Below are positions 6,995 through 14,864 of a stretch of DNA of 49,814 nt, one piece after another. The first letter of the stretch is position 1, and each line of letters begins with the position of its first letter. This stretch comes from Companilactobacillus crustorum JCM 15951 (lineage in GTDB: Bacteria > Bacillota > Bacilli > Lactobacillales > Lactobacillaceae), in assembly GCF_001434585.1 (NCBI RefSeq), contig NZ_AZDB01000014.1:1-49814 (forward strand). Direction: 5' to 3'. The translations under genes were made by a program, and so were the position numbers. The notes beneath the pieces are model-generated. The model searched no databases. It was not told where the DNA came from and worked only from the letters and a program-made list of their open reading frames with translations.

Positions 6995-8288
6995 AATTAT
7001 TCTGACTCCGTTTTGAATTCATTTTCCATTGTTGAATTTGTTGGATCCGTAAATTGAGAGCTTGTTCATATTTACCAGTATCCTTGGGTTGATAATAAGT
7101 TTGATTGACTAAATTATCTGGTAAATATTGTTGATCTACCCAAGAGTGGGGATAATTGTGAGGATATTTGTAACTGACGCCATGTCCTAACTTCTTGGCA
7201 CCTGAATAGTGGGCATCTTTTAAGTCATCAGGAATAGAATTAGCTTTACCGCTACGAACATCGGCTAAGGCGCTGTCGATTGCTGTTATTCCAGAATTTG
7301 ACTTAGGACAAAGACATAGATCGATTACGGCGTCAGCCAAAGGAATTCGTGCCTCTGGCAAACCAACCATTTGAGCCACTTGAGCTGCTTGAACAGCCCG
7401 AGCGCAGGCTTGAGGATTGGCTAAACCAACATCTTCATAGGCACAAACAATGAGACGTCTGATGGCTGAAGTTAAATCGCCGGCTTCTAATAATCTAGCT
7501 AAATAAAGAATAGCGGCATTAGGATCGCTGCCTCGAATTGATTTTTGAAAGGCTGACATAACGTCATAATGACTATCGCCATCTTTATCAGAAGAAATAG
7601 CTTTTTTTTGAACTGATTCTTCAATTGACTGTAGATTAATTTGGATAATTCCATCAGCATCTGGTTGGGTCGATAAAACTGATAGTTCCAGGCCATTTAG
7701 AATACTTCTTAAATCACCATTAGTAGAACTAACTAAAAGATCCAAAGCATTTTCATCTAGTTGAACGTTATACTTGCCTAATCCGTTCTGATCATCGTTT
7801 AGAGCTCTCTTAACGGCCTTTTTTAGATCATCGCTTTCAAGTGGCTTTAATTCAAAAATCTGAACTCTTGAGCGAATGGCGGGGCTTATATTGATATAGG
7901 GATTTTCGGTCGTGGCACCAATTAAAATAATCGAGCCACTTTCTAATAATGGCAATAAAAAATCTTGCTTAGTTTTATCAAGCCGATGGATCTCATCGAG
8001 CATTAAAACAACAGTGCCACTCATTTTGGCCTCTTCAGCAACAATCTGTAGATCTTTTTTTGTATCTGTAGCTGCGTTTAACATTCTAAAGGCATACTTG
8101 GTACTACCAGCGATAGCACTAGCAATACTTGTTTTACCAATCCCTGGTGGTCCATAAAGGATCATTGAGGATAACATTTTGGCCTCAACCATACGACGAA
8201 TAATTTTATGAGGGCCGACAAGATGCTGCTGACCGACGACTTCATCGATATTAGTTGGACGCATTCGATATGCTAATGGTTTTTGCAT
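6984..8288 (-). CDS. rarA: Replication-associated recombination protein A (AAA+ ATPase)
   Basis: RarA (MgsA) is a clamp-loader-like AAA+ ATPase that acts at stalled forks and gaps together with SSB. Walker A is GPPGIGKT at residues 46-53, Walker B is VLMLDEIHR with D98 and E99, and sensor 1 is GATTENP near residues 125-131. The C-terminal region includes the family signatures YEDVGLANP and YPHNYPHSWVDQQYLP. Length is 434 residues, as expected. ATG at 8288 has a perfect AGGAGGT 5 bases upstream. It is divergent from the DUF1054 gene, leaving about 50 bp for two promoters. Confidence 0.95.
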   Translation of the reverse strand: MQKPLAYRMRPTNIDEVVGQQHLVGPHKIIRRMVEAKMLSSMILYGPPGIGKTSIASAIAGSTKYAFRMLNAATDTKKDLQIVAEEAKMSGTVVLMLDEIHRLDKTKQDFLLPLLESGSIILIGATTENPYINISPAIRSRVQIFELKPLESDDLKKAVKRALNDDQNGLGKYNVQLDENALDLLVSSTNGDLRSILNGLELSVLSTQPDADGIIQINLQSIEESVQKKAISSDKDGDSHYDVMSAFQKSIRGSDPNAAILYLARLLEAGDLTSAIRRLIVCAYEDVGLANPQACARAVQAAQVAQMVGLPEARIPLADAVIDLCLCPKSNSGITAIDSALADVRSGKANSIPDDLKDAHYSGAKKLGHGVSYKYPHNYPHSWVDQQYLPDNLVNQTYYQPKDTGKYEQALNLRIQQIQQWKMNSKRSQNNYDN

Positions 8289-8339
8289 GGTACCTCCTAT
8301 ATAATTAACATGTATATTTTACAACAAAGGATTGAGAAC

Positions 8340-8942
8340 ATGTTTGATAAAAATGATTTTAAAGTTTTTGATGATATGACTCTTTCTGGACGTTTAAATT
8401 TAATAAAGCTCAATTTAGATCCAAAGTTTGAAGATTTTGGAGCTGAATTAATGCAACGTTTGGAAAAAGAATATCAACAACAGTTTTATATGAAAATTGC
8501 TAAGCATCAACGTCGGACTAAGAATCCGCCTCCCGATACTTGGTTAGCAATTAACCAAGATAAAAAAGGTTATAAAAAGACGCCTCATTTGGAATTTGGT
8601 TTATGGCCAGACTGCTATTTTATCACATTCAGCTTGTTAGCTGATATTCGTAACCGTTCAGATTACTATCCAATTTTAAAAAAATATCAACAACAGATTG
8701 AAAAAGAAGGTTGGGGCGTGTCTAATGATCATACTTCAAGTATCTTAAAACCTTCGACAGAGTTGGGTGAAGTAATCGATCATTATCAACGAGTCAAATC
8801 AAGTGATCTGGTTATTGGATTTGAATTAAAAAGTGATGATCCAATAGTAAATTCGGCGAATTATGATGAACTTTTAGCCGATAAGTTTCTTAAATTAAGT
8901 AAATACTTAGTTTTATTCAATCAAGAAATTAGCAAATTGTAA
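8340..8942 (+). CDS. DUF1054 family protein (YktB-like)
   Basis: A 200-residue soluble protein. It matches the DUF1054/YktB family in length and in conserved stretches such as FKVFDDMTLSGRL near the start, AKHQRRTKNPPPDTWLAI near residues 57-74, and KGYKKTPHLEFGLWPD near residues 77-92. Family members are common in Firmicutes and have no assigned reaction. I chose the ATG at 8340, which has AAAGGA about 10 bases upstream; an in-frame ATG at 8283 lies inside the rarA start region and would overlap its ribosome binding site. The gene is divergent from rarA. Confidence 0.85.
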   Translation: MFDKNDFKVFDDMTLSGRLNLIKLNLDPKFEDFGAELMQRLEKEYQQQFYMKIAKHQRRTKNPPPDTWLAINQDKKGYKKTPHLEFGLWPDCYFITFSLLADIRNRSDYYPILKKYQQQIEKEGWGVSNDHTSSILKPSTELGEVIDHYQRVKSSDLVIGFELKSDDPIVNSANYDELLADKFLKLSKYLVLFNQEISKL

Positions 8943-9022
8943 ATATATATTTATTTTAGTTAACGATTAAATTATAATAATATTGAAATCAACAGAGGAT
9001 AAAACTAAAAGGGATGATTTAA

Positions 9023-9193
9023 ATGGAATGGTATAAATCAATTGAATTTTGGATTGGAACTTTAGTTACGTTAGCATTTTTTCAAATGTTTTTTGATAAA
9101 ACTTTTGGAGCAATGTGGTGGGGAAGTTTGATTTTCACTATTGTAGGAATGTTATTTGTTCTCAGATCATTTAAAAATTTAGTGATTAAGTAA
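9023..9193 (+). CDS. Hypothetical 56-residue membrane protein
   Basis: A short open frame with ATG at 9023 and a GGGATG ribosome binding site about 9 bases upstream. The peptide has two hydrophobic segments, residues 9-24 and 32-48, separated by DKTFGAMWWG, and a basic end (RSFKNLVIK). I do not recognise a family. A promoter-like region with TATAAT-like sequence precedes it (ATTATAATA near 8970). It is followed after 110 bp by a strong terminator, so the transcript would be a small monocistronic or dicistronic unit. Confidence 0.55.
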   Translation: MEWYKSIEFWIGTLVTLAFFQMFFDKTFGAMWWGSLIFTIVGMLFVLRSFKNLVIK

Positions 9194-9262
9194 GATTATT
9201 TAATCTTGATATATGTTGCCTTTCAAAAAGGTTGAAGTTTAGTCAATTTTTATGGAGGGTTA

Positions 9263-9316
9263 GTGACACCGTTGTATGATTTTCTATTTTATGTATTTAA
9301 ATATCAAAAGAACTAA
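9263..9316 (+). CDS. Possible 17-residue peptide next to a terminator
   Basis: GTG at 9263 follows GGAGGG by three to four bases and opens a 17-codon frame (VTPLYDFLFYVFKYQKN read as Met-start) that stops inside the left arm of the terminator at 9306. The middle is hydrophobic and the end is basic. The strong ribosome binding site without any longer gene is the only support. It could be a small toxin-like peptide, a remnant or chance. Confidence 0.25.
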   Translation: MTPLYDFLFYVFKYQKN

Positions 9317-9352
9317 TGACTTTTTATTTCATAGTCATTAGTTCTTTTTTTA
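9306..9352 (+). terminator. Strong terminator, 14-bp core stem (shared design with 24305-24345)
   Basis: AAGAACTAATGACT at 9308-9321 pairs perfectly with 9333-9346 across an 11-base loop, with A and T runs extending both sides. The A-run on the left makes it usable on the minus strand as well. It closes the mini-gene region before rpsD. Confidence 0.88.
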
Positions 9353-9392
9353 AATATTGCTGCAGTAACAATATCAGCTGACAGATTGAGAA

Positions 9393-9427
9393 CAAAAAAA
9401 ATACACCCACCAATAGGTGAATGTATT
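9393..9427 (-). terminator. Terminator of rpsD
   Basis: On the minus strand AATACA and CACC pair with GGTG and TGTATT across an AATA loop and a 2x2 internal loop, followed by a run of T residues (A-run at 9393-9400 on +). It lies 12 bp after the rpsD stop. Confidence 0.8.
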
Positions 9428-9438
9428 CTGCCAAAATA

Positions 9439-10050
9439 TTAAAGAATTTGGTTGTAGTATTCAACAATCAATGATTCATCAACATTTGGTTCTAGTTCGT
9501 CACGTTCTGGGTTACGTACTAGTGAACCAGTCAATGTGTTGTCATCGAAGGTAACGAAACCAGGACGACCAACAACATTTTCAAGGTTATCCTTAACAAT
9601 TGCAAGGTCCTTTGACTTTTCACGAAGGCTGATCTTTTGACCAATCTTAACTTCGTATGAAGGAATATCAACACGTTTGCCATCAACTGTGACGTGACCG
9701 TGGTTTACAAGTTGACGAGCTTGTGGACGTGAACTTGCAAGGCCTAGACGATAAACCATGTTATCCAATCTTGTTTCAAGAAGGATCATCAAGTTAATAC
9801 CATGGATACCTTCCATCTTACCGGCACGGTTGAACAAGTTACGGAATTGACGTTCGTTAACATCATACATGAAACGTAACTTTTGCTTTTCAGCTAATTG
9901 TTGACCGTATTCTGAAACCTTACGACGACCACCATTTGGACCATGTTGTCCTGGGGCATAGTTTCTACGAGCAATTTCCTTACCAGTACCTGAAAGTGAG
10001 ATACCTAAACGACGTGATAATTTCCAACGTGGACCTGTATATCTAGACAT
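9439..10050 (-). CDS. rpsD: 30S ribosomal protein S4
   Basis: S4 binds 16S rRNA early in small-subunit assembly and in Firmicutes represses its own mRNA. The protein has 203 residues. The N-terminal domain starts [19 protein letters not shown], and the S4 RNA-binding domain spans about residues 93-155 ([22 protein letters not shown], written in two parts: [14 protein letters not shown] then RPQARQLV). The zinc cysteines found in some S4 proteins are absent, so this is the C-minus form. Start ATG is preceded by GGAGG. Codon use is strongly biased (AAG for Lys but GAA for every Glu I read), as expected for a highly expressed gene. It stands alone with its own promoter, long leader and terminator. 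Confidence 0.97.
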   Translation of the reverse strand: MSRYTGPRWKLSRRLGISLSGTGKEIARRNYAPGQHGPNGGRRKVSEYGQQLAEKQKLRFMYDVNERQFRNLFNRAGKMEGIHGINLMILLETRLDNMVYRLGLASSRPQARQLVNHGHVTVDGKRVDIPSYEVKIGQKISLREKSKDLAIVKDNLENVVGRPGFVTFDDNTLTGSLVRNPERDELEPNVDESLIVEYYNQIL

Positions 10051-10218
10051 ATATTAATTCCTCCAAAATGTTTGTATGGAGTAAAATAATTAACTAGAGC
10101 TTAGCATTCGTGCAGTTGTCGTTACAAGTTTCACCTTGTGCAGCCACAGGTTACTAATTGAACTAAATCGTCGATAACTGTTGACGTTCTTGCCGCTCTT
10201 TGCTGCATATTTTACACG
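10051..10218 (-). promoter_or_regulatory. Long rpsD leader, probable S4 autoregulatory RNA
   Basis: About 165 bases separate the predicted transcription start from the rpsD start codon. The leader has several complementary segments, for example minus-strand GTGGCTGCACAAG, ACTTGTAACGAC and AACTGCACGAATGC, compatible with a folded domain close to the start region. In Bacillus subtilis S4 is known to bind and repress its own leader. That this leader does the same is inference from position and length; I did not fold it computationally. Confidence 0.55.
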
Positions 10219-10224
10219 AAGGCT

Positions 10225-10253
10225 AGTATACCGTGATAAAGGGTGCTTGTCAA
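10225..10253 (-). promoter_or_regulatory. Strong sigma-A promoter for rpsD
   Basis: Read on the minus strand, consensus TTGACA (10253-10248) is followed after exactly 17 bases by TATACT (10230-10225). This is the best promoter match in the window and fits a ribosomal protein gene. Confidence 0.88.
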
Positions 10254-10374
10254 AGTTATTTTTAAATTCAATAGTTTAAAACTTTATTATGAAAAGTAGA
10301 CAGTGATAATAATTGGGATAATATTTGTTATAATTTTTTAAAGATAAGACTGAATCGTCATTAGGGGTGTAAAT

Positions 10375-12063
10375 GTGTTTGTAATTATTATTGGAATAAT
10401 CTTAATTGTCTTGTTCGCTCTTTGGTATATGTGGTTTTTACAAAAACGTAATGCTTCAACGCTTAATAAGTACAAAGATCGAACTGATGAATTGAAAAAA
10501 GCTCAGTTAGATGACAAGATTAAAAAATTGGAAGAAATGAAATTAACCGGAGCTAGTGATGACCGTTTCAATCAGCTAAAGATTGAATATCATAAGCAAA
10601 GCGATGACATTTTTTCTGATATTTTAAAGGATATGCGAGCGGCTGAGTATAAGAATACTGAGTTTAAAGTTTTTGGATGCGCTAGTGACCTGAAAAAAAT
10701 AAATACTGAGTTGGATGACTATCAAAATAAGATCAGTGAAGTATCTCAAGGTTTTGATAAGTTGTTAGCTAGTAACGAACTAAATGCTACGCATAGTGAA
10801 GAATTGCAACATTCATATCAAGCTTTGCGTAAACAAGTTTTAACGCAGTCATTTAGTTATGGCCCAGCAACTGACAAATTAGAAGATGAGTTGTCAGAAA
10901 TTGCTAGTCTCTTAGATAGCGAGAAACAATTGACAACTAAGGGTGATCACTTAGAAGCAAGTCAGTATTTAGATGATGTAAAAATCAAATTAGGCTTAAT
11001 AACAGATCAATTAAAAATTATAGAGCCTCTGTATCACGATTTAAATGAAGTATTTCCAGGTCAAATTGATGAAATTAAATTTGTCTATCAAAAGTTAGAT
11101 AAACAACACTTTAAGTTTGTTGATGACATTGTTCAATTAATTTCTGATGTTCAGCGCGAAGTAGATGAATCAGGTGAAAAATTAGGCGAACTAAATTTTG
11201 ATGCGGTCAATGCTAATAATGAAGATATTAAACAACGTATTGATGACTTATATGAAACTTTGACCTTGGAAATTGATGGCAAAAGAGATGTTCTTAAAGA
11301 ACAAAAGCCAGTCTTGGATTATTTAAATCATGCGGTTTATCAACATAATCGTTTGGATAAACGAATTCAAAAGTTGCAAGAAGGATATATTTTAGCTGAC
11401 AAAACGCTTGATACTTTTAAGAATAATTTTGATGCTTTAAATGAGATTCGTCGTCAATATGATGCTGATGTGCAAAGTATTGCTGATAAAAATGTGATCT
11501 TTTCTCAAGTCAGACAAGATTTTAAAGATATTGTTAAGCAACTGGATGAAATTGAGGCTAGTGAAAAAACAATTAATGATGATTTAAATCAAATGCTTTC
11601 TAGTGAAAGAATTGCCAGAAATAGCGTTGATGATTATGCCAAACGTTTAGAGATTCAAAAAAAGATGATGGAACAGTTACGTTTGAACGGTTTACCTGAG
11701 GATTATTTGGATTATTTCTACATGGTTTATGATGAAATTAACAAGTTATATGATGAATTAGATGCCGAACAGATTAATATGGAAGATATTAGTAAACAAG
11801 TTATTGTTACTCAAGAAGATTTGGATAATTTAATTGAGAAGACGTCGAAGCTGAAGTATAACGTTGAGTTGGCGGAAAAATTATTGCAATATGCTAATCG
11901 ATATGCCAATAAGAATTCTGATTTCAACGATCAATTAGTTAAAGCAAGAGCATTGTTCGATGACGATTATAACTATAATGATGCAGTTGAAGTAATATCT
12001 AAAGCTTTAGAGGAAGTTGAGTCTGGTTCCGTTGAACGAATAAAAGAGACAATAAACTCTTAA
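10375..12063 (+). CDS. ezrA: Septation ring formation regulator EzrA
   Basis: EzrA is a membrane-anchored spectrin-like protein that restrains FtsZ assembly away from midcell and helps move the division and elongation machineries. One N-terminal membrane helix (about residues 2-19, VIIIGIILIVLFALWYMWFL) is followed by more than 530 residues that are almost entirely coiled coil. Length 562 matches the family. The start is GTG at 10375 behind AGGGGTG; the ATG two bases earlier is out of frame and stops at once. The gene is monocistronic or weakly linked to the next: a short GGCC/GGCC hairpin with a T-rich tail lies at 12105-12126. Known C-terminal FtsZ-contact patches cannot be verified by eye. 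Confidence 0.93.
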   Translation: MFVIIIGIILIVLFALWYMWFLQKRNASTLNKYKDRTDELKKAQLDDKIKKLEEMKLTGASDDRFNQLKIEYHKQSDDIFSDILKDMRAAEYKNTEFKVFGCASDLKKINTELDDYQNKISEVSQGFDKLLASNELNATHSEELQHSYQALRKQVLTQSFSYGPATDKLEDELSEIASLLDSEKQLTTKGDHLEASQYLDDVKIKLGLITDQLKIIEPLYHDLNEVFPGQIDEIKFVYQKLDKQHFKFVDDIVQLISDVQREVDESGEKLGELNFDAVNANNEDIKQRIDDLYETLTLEIDGKRDVLKEQKPVLDYLNHAVYQHNRLDKRIQKLQEGYILADKTLDTFKNNFDALNEIRRQYDADVQSIADKNVIFSQVRQDFKDIVKQLDEIEASEKTINDDLNQMLSSERIARNSVDDYAKRLEIQKKMMEQLRLNGLPEDYLDYFYMVYDEINKLYDELDAEQINMEDISKQVIVTQEDLDNLIEKTSKLKYNVELAEKLLQYANRYANKNSDFNDQLVKARALFDDDYNYNDAVEVISKALEEVESGSVERIKETINS

Positions 12064-12139
12064 TTTGCTGAAAAGTGTGTTAAGTTATAATAGATAAAAT
12101 TTTGGGCCGGTGAGGCCTTTTTATTTTGGTGAGGCAAAA

Positions 12140-13285
12140 ATGATATATTTTGATAATAGTGCAACAACTAAAGTTAATGATTCGGTTCTGAAAACTTATA
12201 ATGCTGCTAGTGAAGAATACTTTGGTAATCCTTCTAGTTTGCATAAGTTAGGACTGAAAGCTTACGAATTATTGGAAACTTCTCGTAAACAAATTGCTAG
12301 TTTGATGGGATTCAAACAAGATGAAGTTGTTTTTACCAGTGGTGGTACTGAGGGGAATAATTGGATTATCAAGGGAACCGCTTTTAAGAAGCGTGAATTT
12401 GGTAAACATATTATTACTACTGAGATAGAACATCCTTCAGTCTTGAATACTATGCATCAACTAGAAGAATTAGGATTTGAAGTAACCTATTTACCTGTAG
12501 ATAAAACAGGTCATATTAGCGCCGATGATTTGAAGAAGGCTATCCGTGACGATACTATCCTAGTTTCAACTATGGCTGTTAATAATGAGATTGGAGCAAT
12601 TCAACCAATTCATGAAATTGCAGCTGTTTTGAAGGATTATCCAAGCATCAGTTATCACGTGGACTCTGTTCAAGCAATTGGTAAGAACTTACAAGATAAG
12701 TTCATGGATCCTCGCGTTGATTACTATACTTTTTCAGGTCATAAATTCCATGCCCCACGTGGAATTGGCTTTATTTATATGAAAGAAGGCAAGCAGTTAG
12801 AGCCTTTAATGGCCGGCGGTGGTCAAGAATCTAACTTACGTAGCGGAACTGAAAATACACCTGCAATTGCGGGAATGGCTAAAGCTATTCGCTTGTTAAA
12901 AGAAAATGAAGCTCAAAAAGCTGACAAGATGGAACAATTAAAGGAAAAGCTTGTTAATCATTTGAAGACTTTGGATAATGTCCATGTCTTTTCACAAGTT
13001 GGCGATAACTTTGCACCCCATATTATTTGTTTCACAATTGACGGCGTTCGTGGCGAAACAATTGTCCATACTTTTGAACAACGTGATATTTATATTTCGA
13101 CTACTAGTGCTTGTTCTTCTAAGAAAGGCCTAGAATCAGGTACACTTAAAGCAATGAATGTACAAGAAAAGGTTGCTACTAGTGCCGTGCGTGTGAGTTT
13201 AGATGAAAGTAATACAGAAGCTGAAATGGATGAATTTATTAAGAATTTGGATGAAATTCATGATCATTTCCAAATTTTGAATTAG
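12140..13285 (+). CDS. Cysteine desulfurase paired with ThiI (NifZ/IscS type)
   Basis: A PLP-dependent desulfurase that takes sulfur from L-cysteine as an enzyme persulfide. The N-terminus IYFDNSATTKV, the PLP lysine in FSGHKFHAPRG (Lys202) and the sulfur-carrying cysteine in STTSACSSKKG (Cys325) are all present in 381 residues. It ends 9 bp before thiI, the arrangement in which Bacillus NifZ is the dedicated donor to ThiI; the same partnership is inferred here. ATG at 12140 has GTGAGG 8-9 bases upstream; a longer frame from 12110 begins inside a hairpin and lacks a ribosome binding site. A second desulfurase of the same family (42951-44099) is beside mnmA. Confidence 0.93.
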   Translation: MIYFDNSATTKVNDSVLKTYNAASEEYFGNPSSLHKLGLKAYELLETSRKQIASLMGFKQDEVVFTSGGTEGNNWIIKGTAFKKREFGKHIITTEIEHPSVLNTMHQLEELGFEVTYLPVDKTGHISADDLKKAIRDDTILVSTMAVNNEIGAIQPIHEIAAVLKDYPSISYHVDSVQAIGKNLQDKFMDPRVDYYTFSGHKFHAPRGIGFIYMKEGKQLEPLMAGGGQESNLRSGTENTPAIAGMAKAIRLLKENEAQKADKMEQLKEKLVNHLKTLDNVHVFSQVGDNFAPHIICFTIDGVRGETIVHTFEQRDIYISTTSACSSKKGLESGTLKAMNVQEKVATSAVRVSLDESNTEAEMDEFIKNLDEIHDHFQILN

Positions 13286-13294
13286 GAGATTTAA

Positions 13295-14512
13295 ATGGAA
13301 TATACTGAAATTATGGTTCGCTATGGTGAACTATCAACCAAGGGTAAGAACAGAAAGAGCTTTATTGACCGCCTTCATGGTAACGTTGCTAAAGTTTTGA
13401 AGGATTATCCTGACCTAAAAATGCGACCACATCGTGATCGTTTACATATTCAACTAAATGGTGTTGATGCCAAGCCAGTTATGGAAAAGCTTAAGAATGT
13501 CTTTGGTATTCAAACTTTTTCATTAAGTGTGAAAGTTTCACGTAATTTTGAAGATGTGAAACAAAAAGCTGTTGAAATGATGCATGAAGCTTATAAGCCC
13601 GGCATGAGTTTCAAAGTAGGTACTAAACGCTCAGATCATACTTATGAACTTGATACTAATCAAATCAATTTACAGCTTGGGGATGCTATCTGTGATGCCT
13701 TTCCAGGAATTGATGTTGAGATGAAAAAACCTGATATCAAGATTTCCGTCGAAGTTAGACAAGATGGAATCTATCTTTCATATTTAACTGTTAAAGGTGC
13801 AGGTGGCTTGCCTGTTGGTACAGCCGGTAAAGCCATGTTGATGCTGTCAGGTGGGATTGATTCTCCAGTAGCTGGTTACTTAGCTATGAAACGTGGAGTA
13901 GATATTGAAATGGTGCATTTCTTCAGTCCTCCATATACCTCAGAACAAGCTTTGAATAAGGCTAAGGAATTAACTTCTAAATTGACTGCTTTTGGTGGCA
14001 ATATTAAATTTATCGAAGTTCCTTTTGCTGAAATTCAAGAGACAATTAAGGCTGGGGTACCTGAAGGCTACTTGATGACCATTCAACGTCGTTTTATGTT
14101 GCGTTTGACTGACTTGATTCGTGAGCAAGAGAATGGTTTAGCAATTTTTAACGGTGAAGCTGTAGGACAAGTTGCTTCGCAAACACTAGAAAGTATGGCC
14201 GCAATTAATGATGTGACAACTACACCTATCTTGCGTCCCGTTGCAACAATGGACAAAACAGAGATTATTCGATTAGCTGAAAAGATTGATACCTTTAACT
14301 TATCAATCCAACCATTCGAAGATTGCTGTACCGTCTTTGCACCACCAGCACCAAAGACACGTCCTAATATTGAAAAAACACGTAAGTTTGAAAGTTCACT
14401 TGATGTAGATGGATTGATTCAAAGATCAATGGCTGGAATTAAGATTACAACCATTGAACATGGTGATAAATTTATGGAAAGTGATCAAGAAAATATCAGT
14501 AGTTTACTTTAA
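13295..14512 (+). CDS. thiI: tRNA 4-thiouridine synthase ThiI
   Basis: ThiI adenylates U8 of tRNA and inserts sulfur to make 4-thiouridine; in some bacteria it also serves thiamine thiazole synthesis. Domains in order: N-terminal ferredoxin-like region (1-60), THUMP (about 60-165), and the PP-loop ATPase with SGGIDSP at residues 185-191. It ends at 405 residues with no rhodanese domain, the usual Gram-positive form, so sulfur must come from the partner desulfurase encoded just upstream. ATG at 13295 follows AGGAG. No terminator is evident before the valS promoter, whose -35 begins 7 bp after the stop. Confidence 0.95.
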   Translation: MEYTEIMVRYGELSTKGKNRKSFIDRLHGNVAKVLKDYPDLKMRPHRDRLHIQLNGVDAKPVMEKLKNVFGIQTFSLSVKVSRNFEDVKQKAVEMMHEAYKPGMSFKVGTKRSDHTYELDTNQINLQLGDAICDAFPGIDVEMKKPDIKISVEVRQDGIYLSYLTVKGAGGLPVGTAGKAMLMLSGGIDSPVAGYLAMKRGVDIEMVHFFSPPYTSEQALNKAKELTSKLTAFGGNIKFIEVPFAEIQETIKAGVPEGYLMTIQRRFMLRLTDLIREQENGLAIFNGEAVGQVASQTLESMAAINDVTTTPILRPVATMDKTEIIRLAEKIDTFNLSIQPFEDCCTVFAPPAPKTRPNIEKTRKFESSLDVDGLIQRSMAGIKITTIEHGDKFMESDQENISSLL

Positions 14513-14518
14513 AATTAA

Positions 14519-14547
14519 TTGACGTTTATTTGATTATGATTTATTAT
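14519..14547 (+). promoter_or_regulatory. Promoter of the valS T-box leader
   Basis: TTGACG (14519-14524) and TATTAT (14542-14547) are separated by 17 bases. It lies just before the T-box leader, so initiation would be near 14554. Confidence 0.7.
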
Positions 14548-14554
14548 CAGAATA

Positions 14555-14759
14555 TCAGCTTTGAGCAGGAGGGTTGATTAGCTAGATTTCAGAGAAGGCA
14601 TGTAGCTGAAAATTGCCGAATCGAACTAGTCAATTGTAGCCTGTGAGCTATCTATAAATGATCGGGCCACCGTTATCTGTTGAGTGAAGAGTCCTTTAGA
14701 CTCTTAATTTAGGTGGTACCGCGAGCATTCGTCCTATTAGGGATGAGTGCTCTTTTTTT
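14555..14759 (+). promoter_or_regulatory. T-box riboswitch of valS (antiterminator and terminator)
   Basis: T-box leaders bind uncharged tRNA and then allow read-through into a synthetase gene. The T-box core AGGTGGTACCGCG is at 14711-14723, and the terminator GAGCATTCGTCC / GGATGAGTGCTC with a T-run is at 14723-14759. In Stem I, TTGATTAG pairs with CTAGTCAA and CAGG with CCTG; the loop between those helices on the 3' side reads TTGTAG, placing a valine codon GUA at 14636-14638 followed by a purine. The distal hairpin has AGAGAAGGCA and TTGCC. A Stem III hairpin, AAGAGTC / GACTCTT, lies at about 14688-14704. Specifier assignment is by hand and less certain than the T-box itself. Confidence 0.93.
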
Positions 14760-14760
14760 A

Positions 14761-14817
14761 CAGACTCTTAGTGGCTTTGCCACGTAGAGTCTGTTATGGG
14801 GACGTCGAAAGACGTCT
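14761..14817 (+). repeat. Two extra hairpins between the T-box terminator and valS
   Basis: Directly after the T-box terminator, CAGACTCT pairs with AGAGTCTG with an inner GTGG/CCAC helix (14761-14793), and a second hairpin GACGTC-GAAA-GACGTC follows (14801-14816). Neither has a T-run. They are not part of the standard T-box. The core GGCTTTGCC also appears, on the other strand, in the element at 49637-49805. Confidence 0.7.
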
Positions 14818-14864
14818 GTATTTTTATGAAATTATAATTAGTGATTTTTTATGGAGGAAAACAT

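Noticed and set aside
10297-10334. Promoter of ezrA based on TATAAT at 10329-10334
   Set aside because: No acceptable -35 is found at 16-18 bases; TAGACA at 10297 is too far away, so I did not list it.
12064-12139. Promoter and terminator between ezrA and the first desulfurase gene
   Set aside because: TATAAT at 12086 has no good -35 and the GGCC/GGCC hairpin has only four base pairs; both are too weak to list as features.
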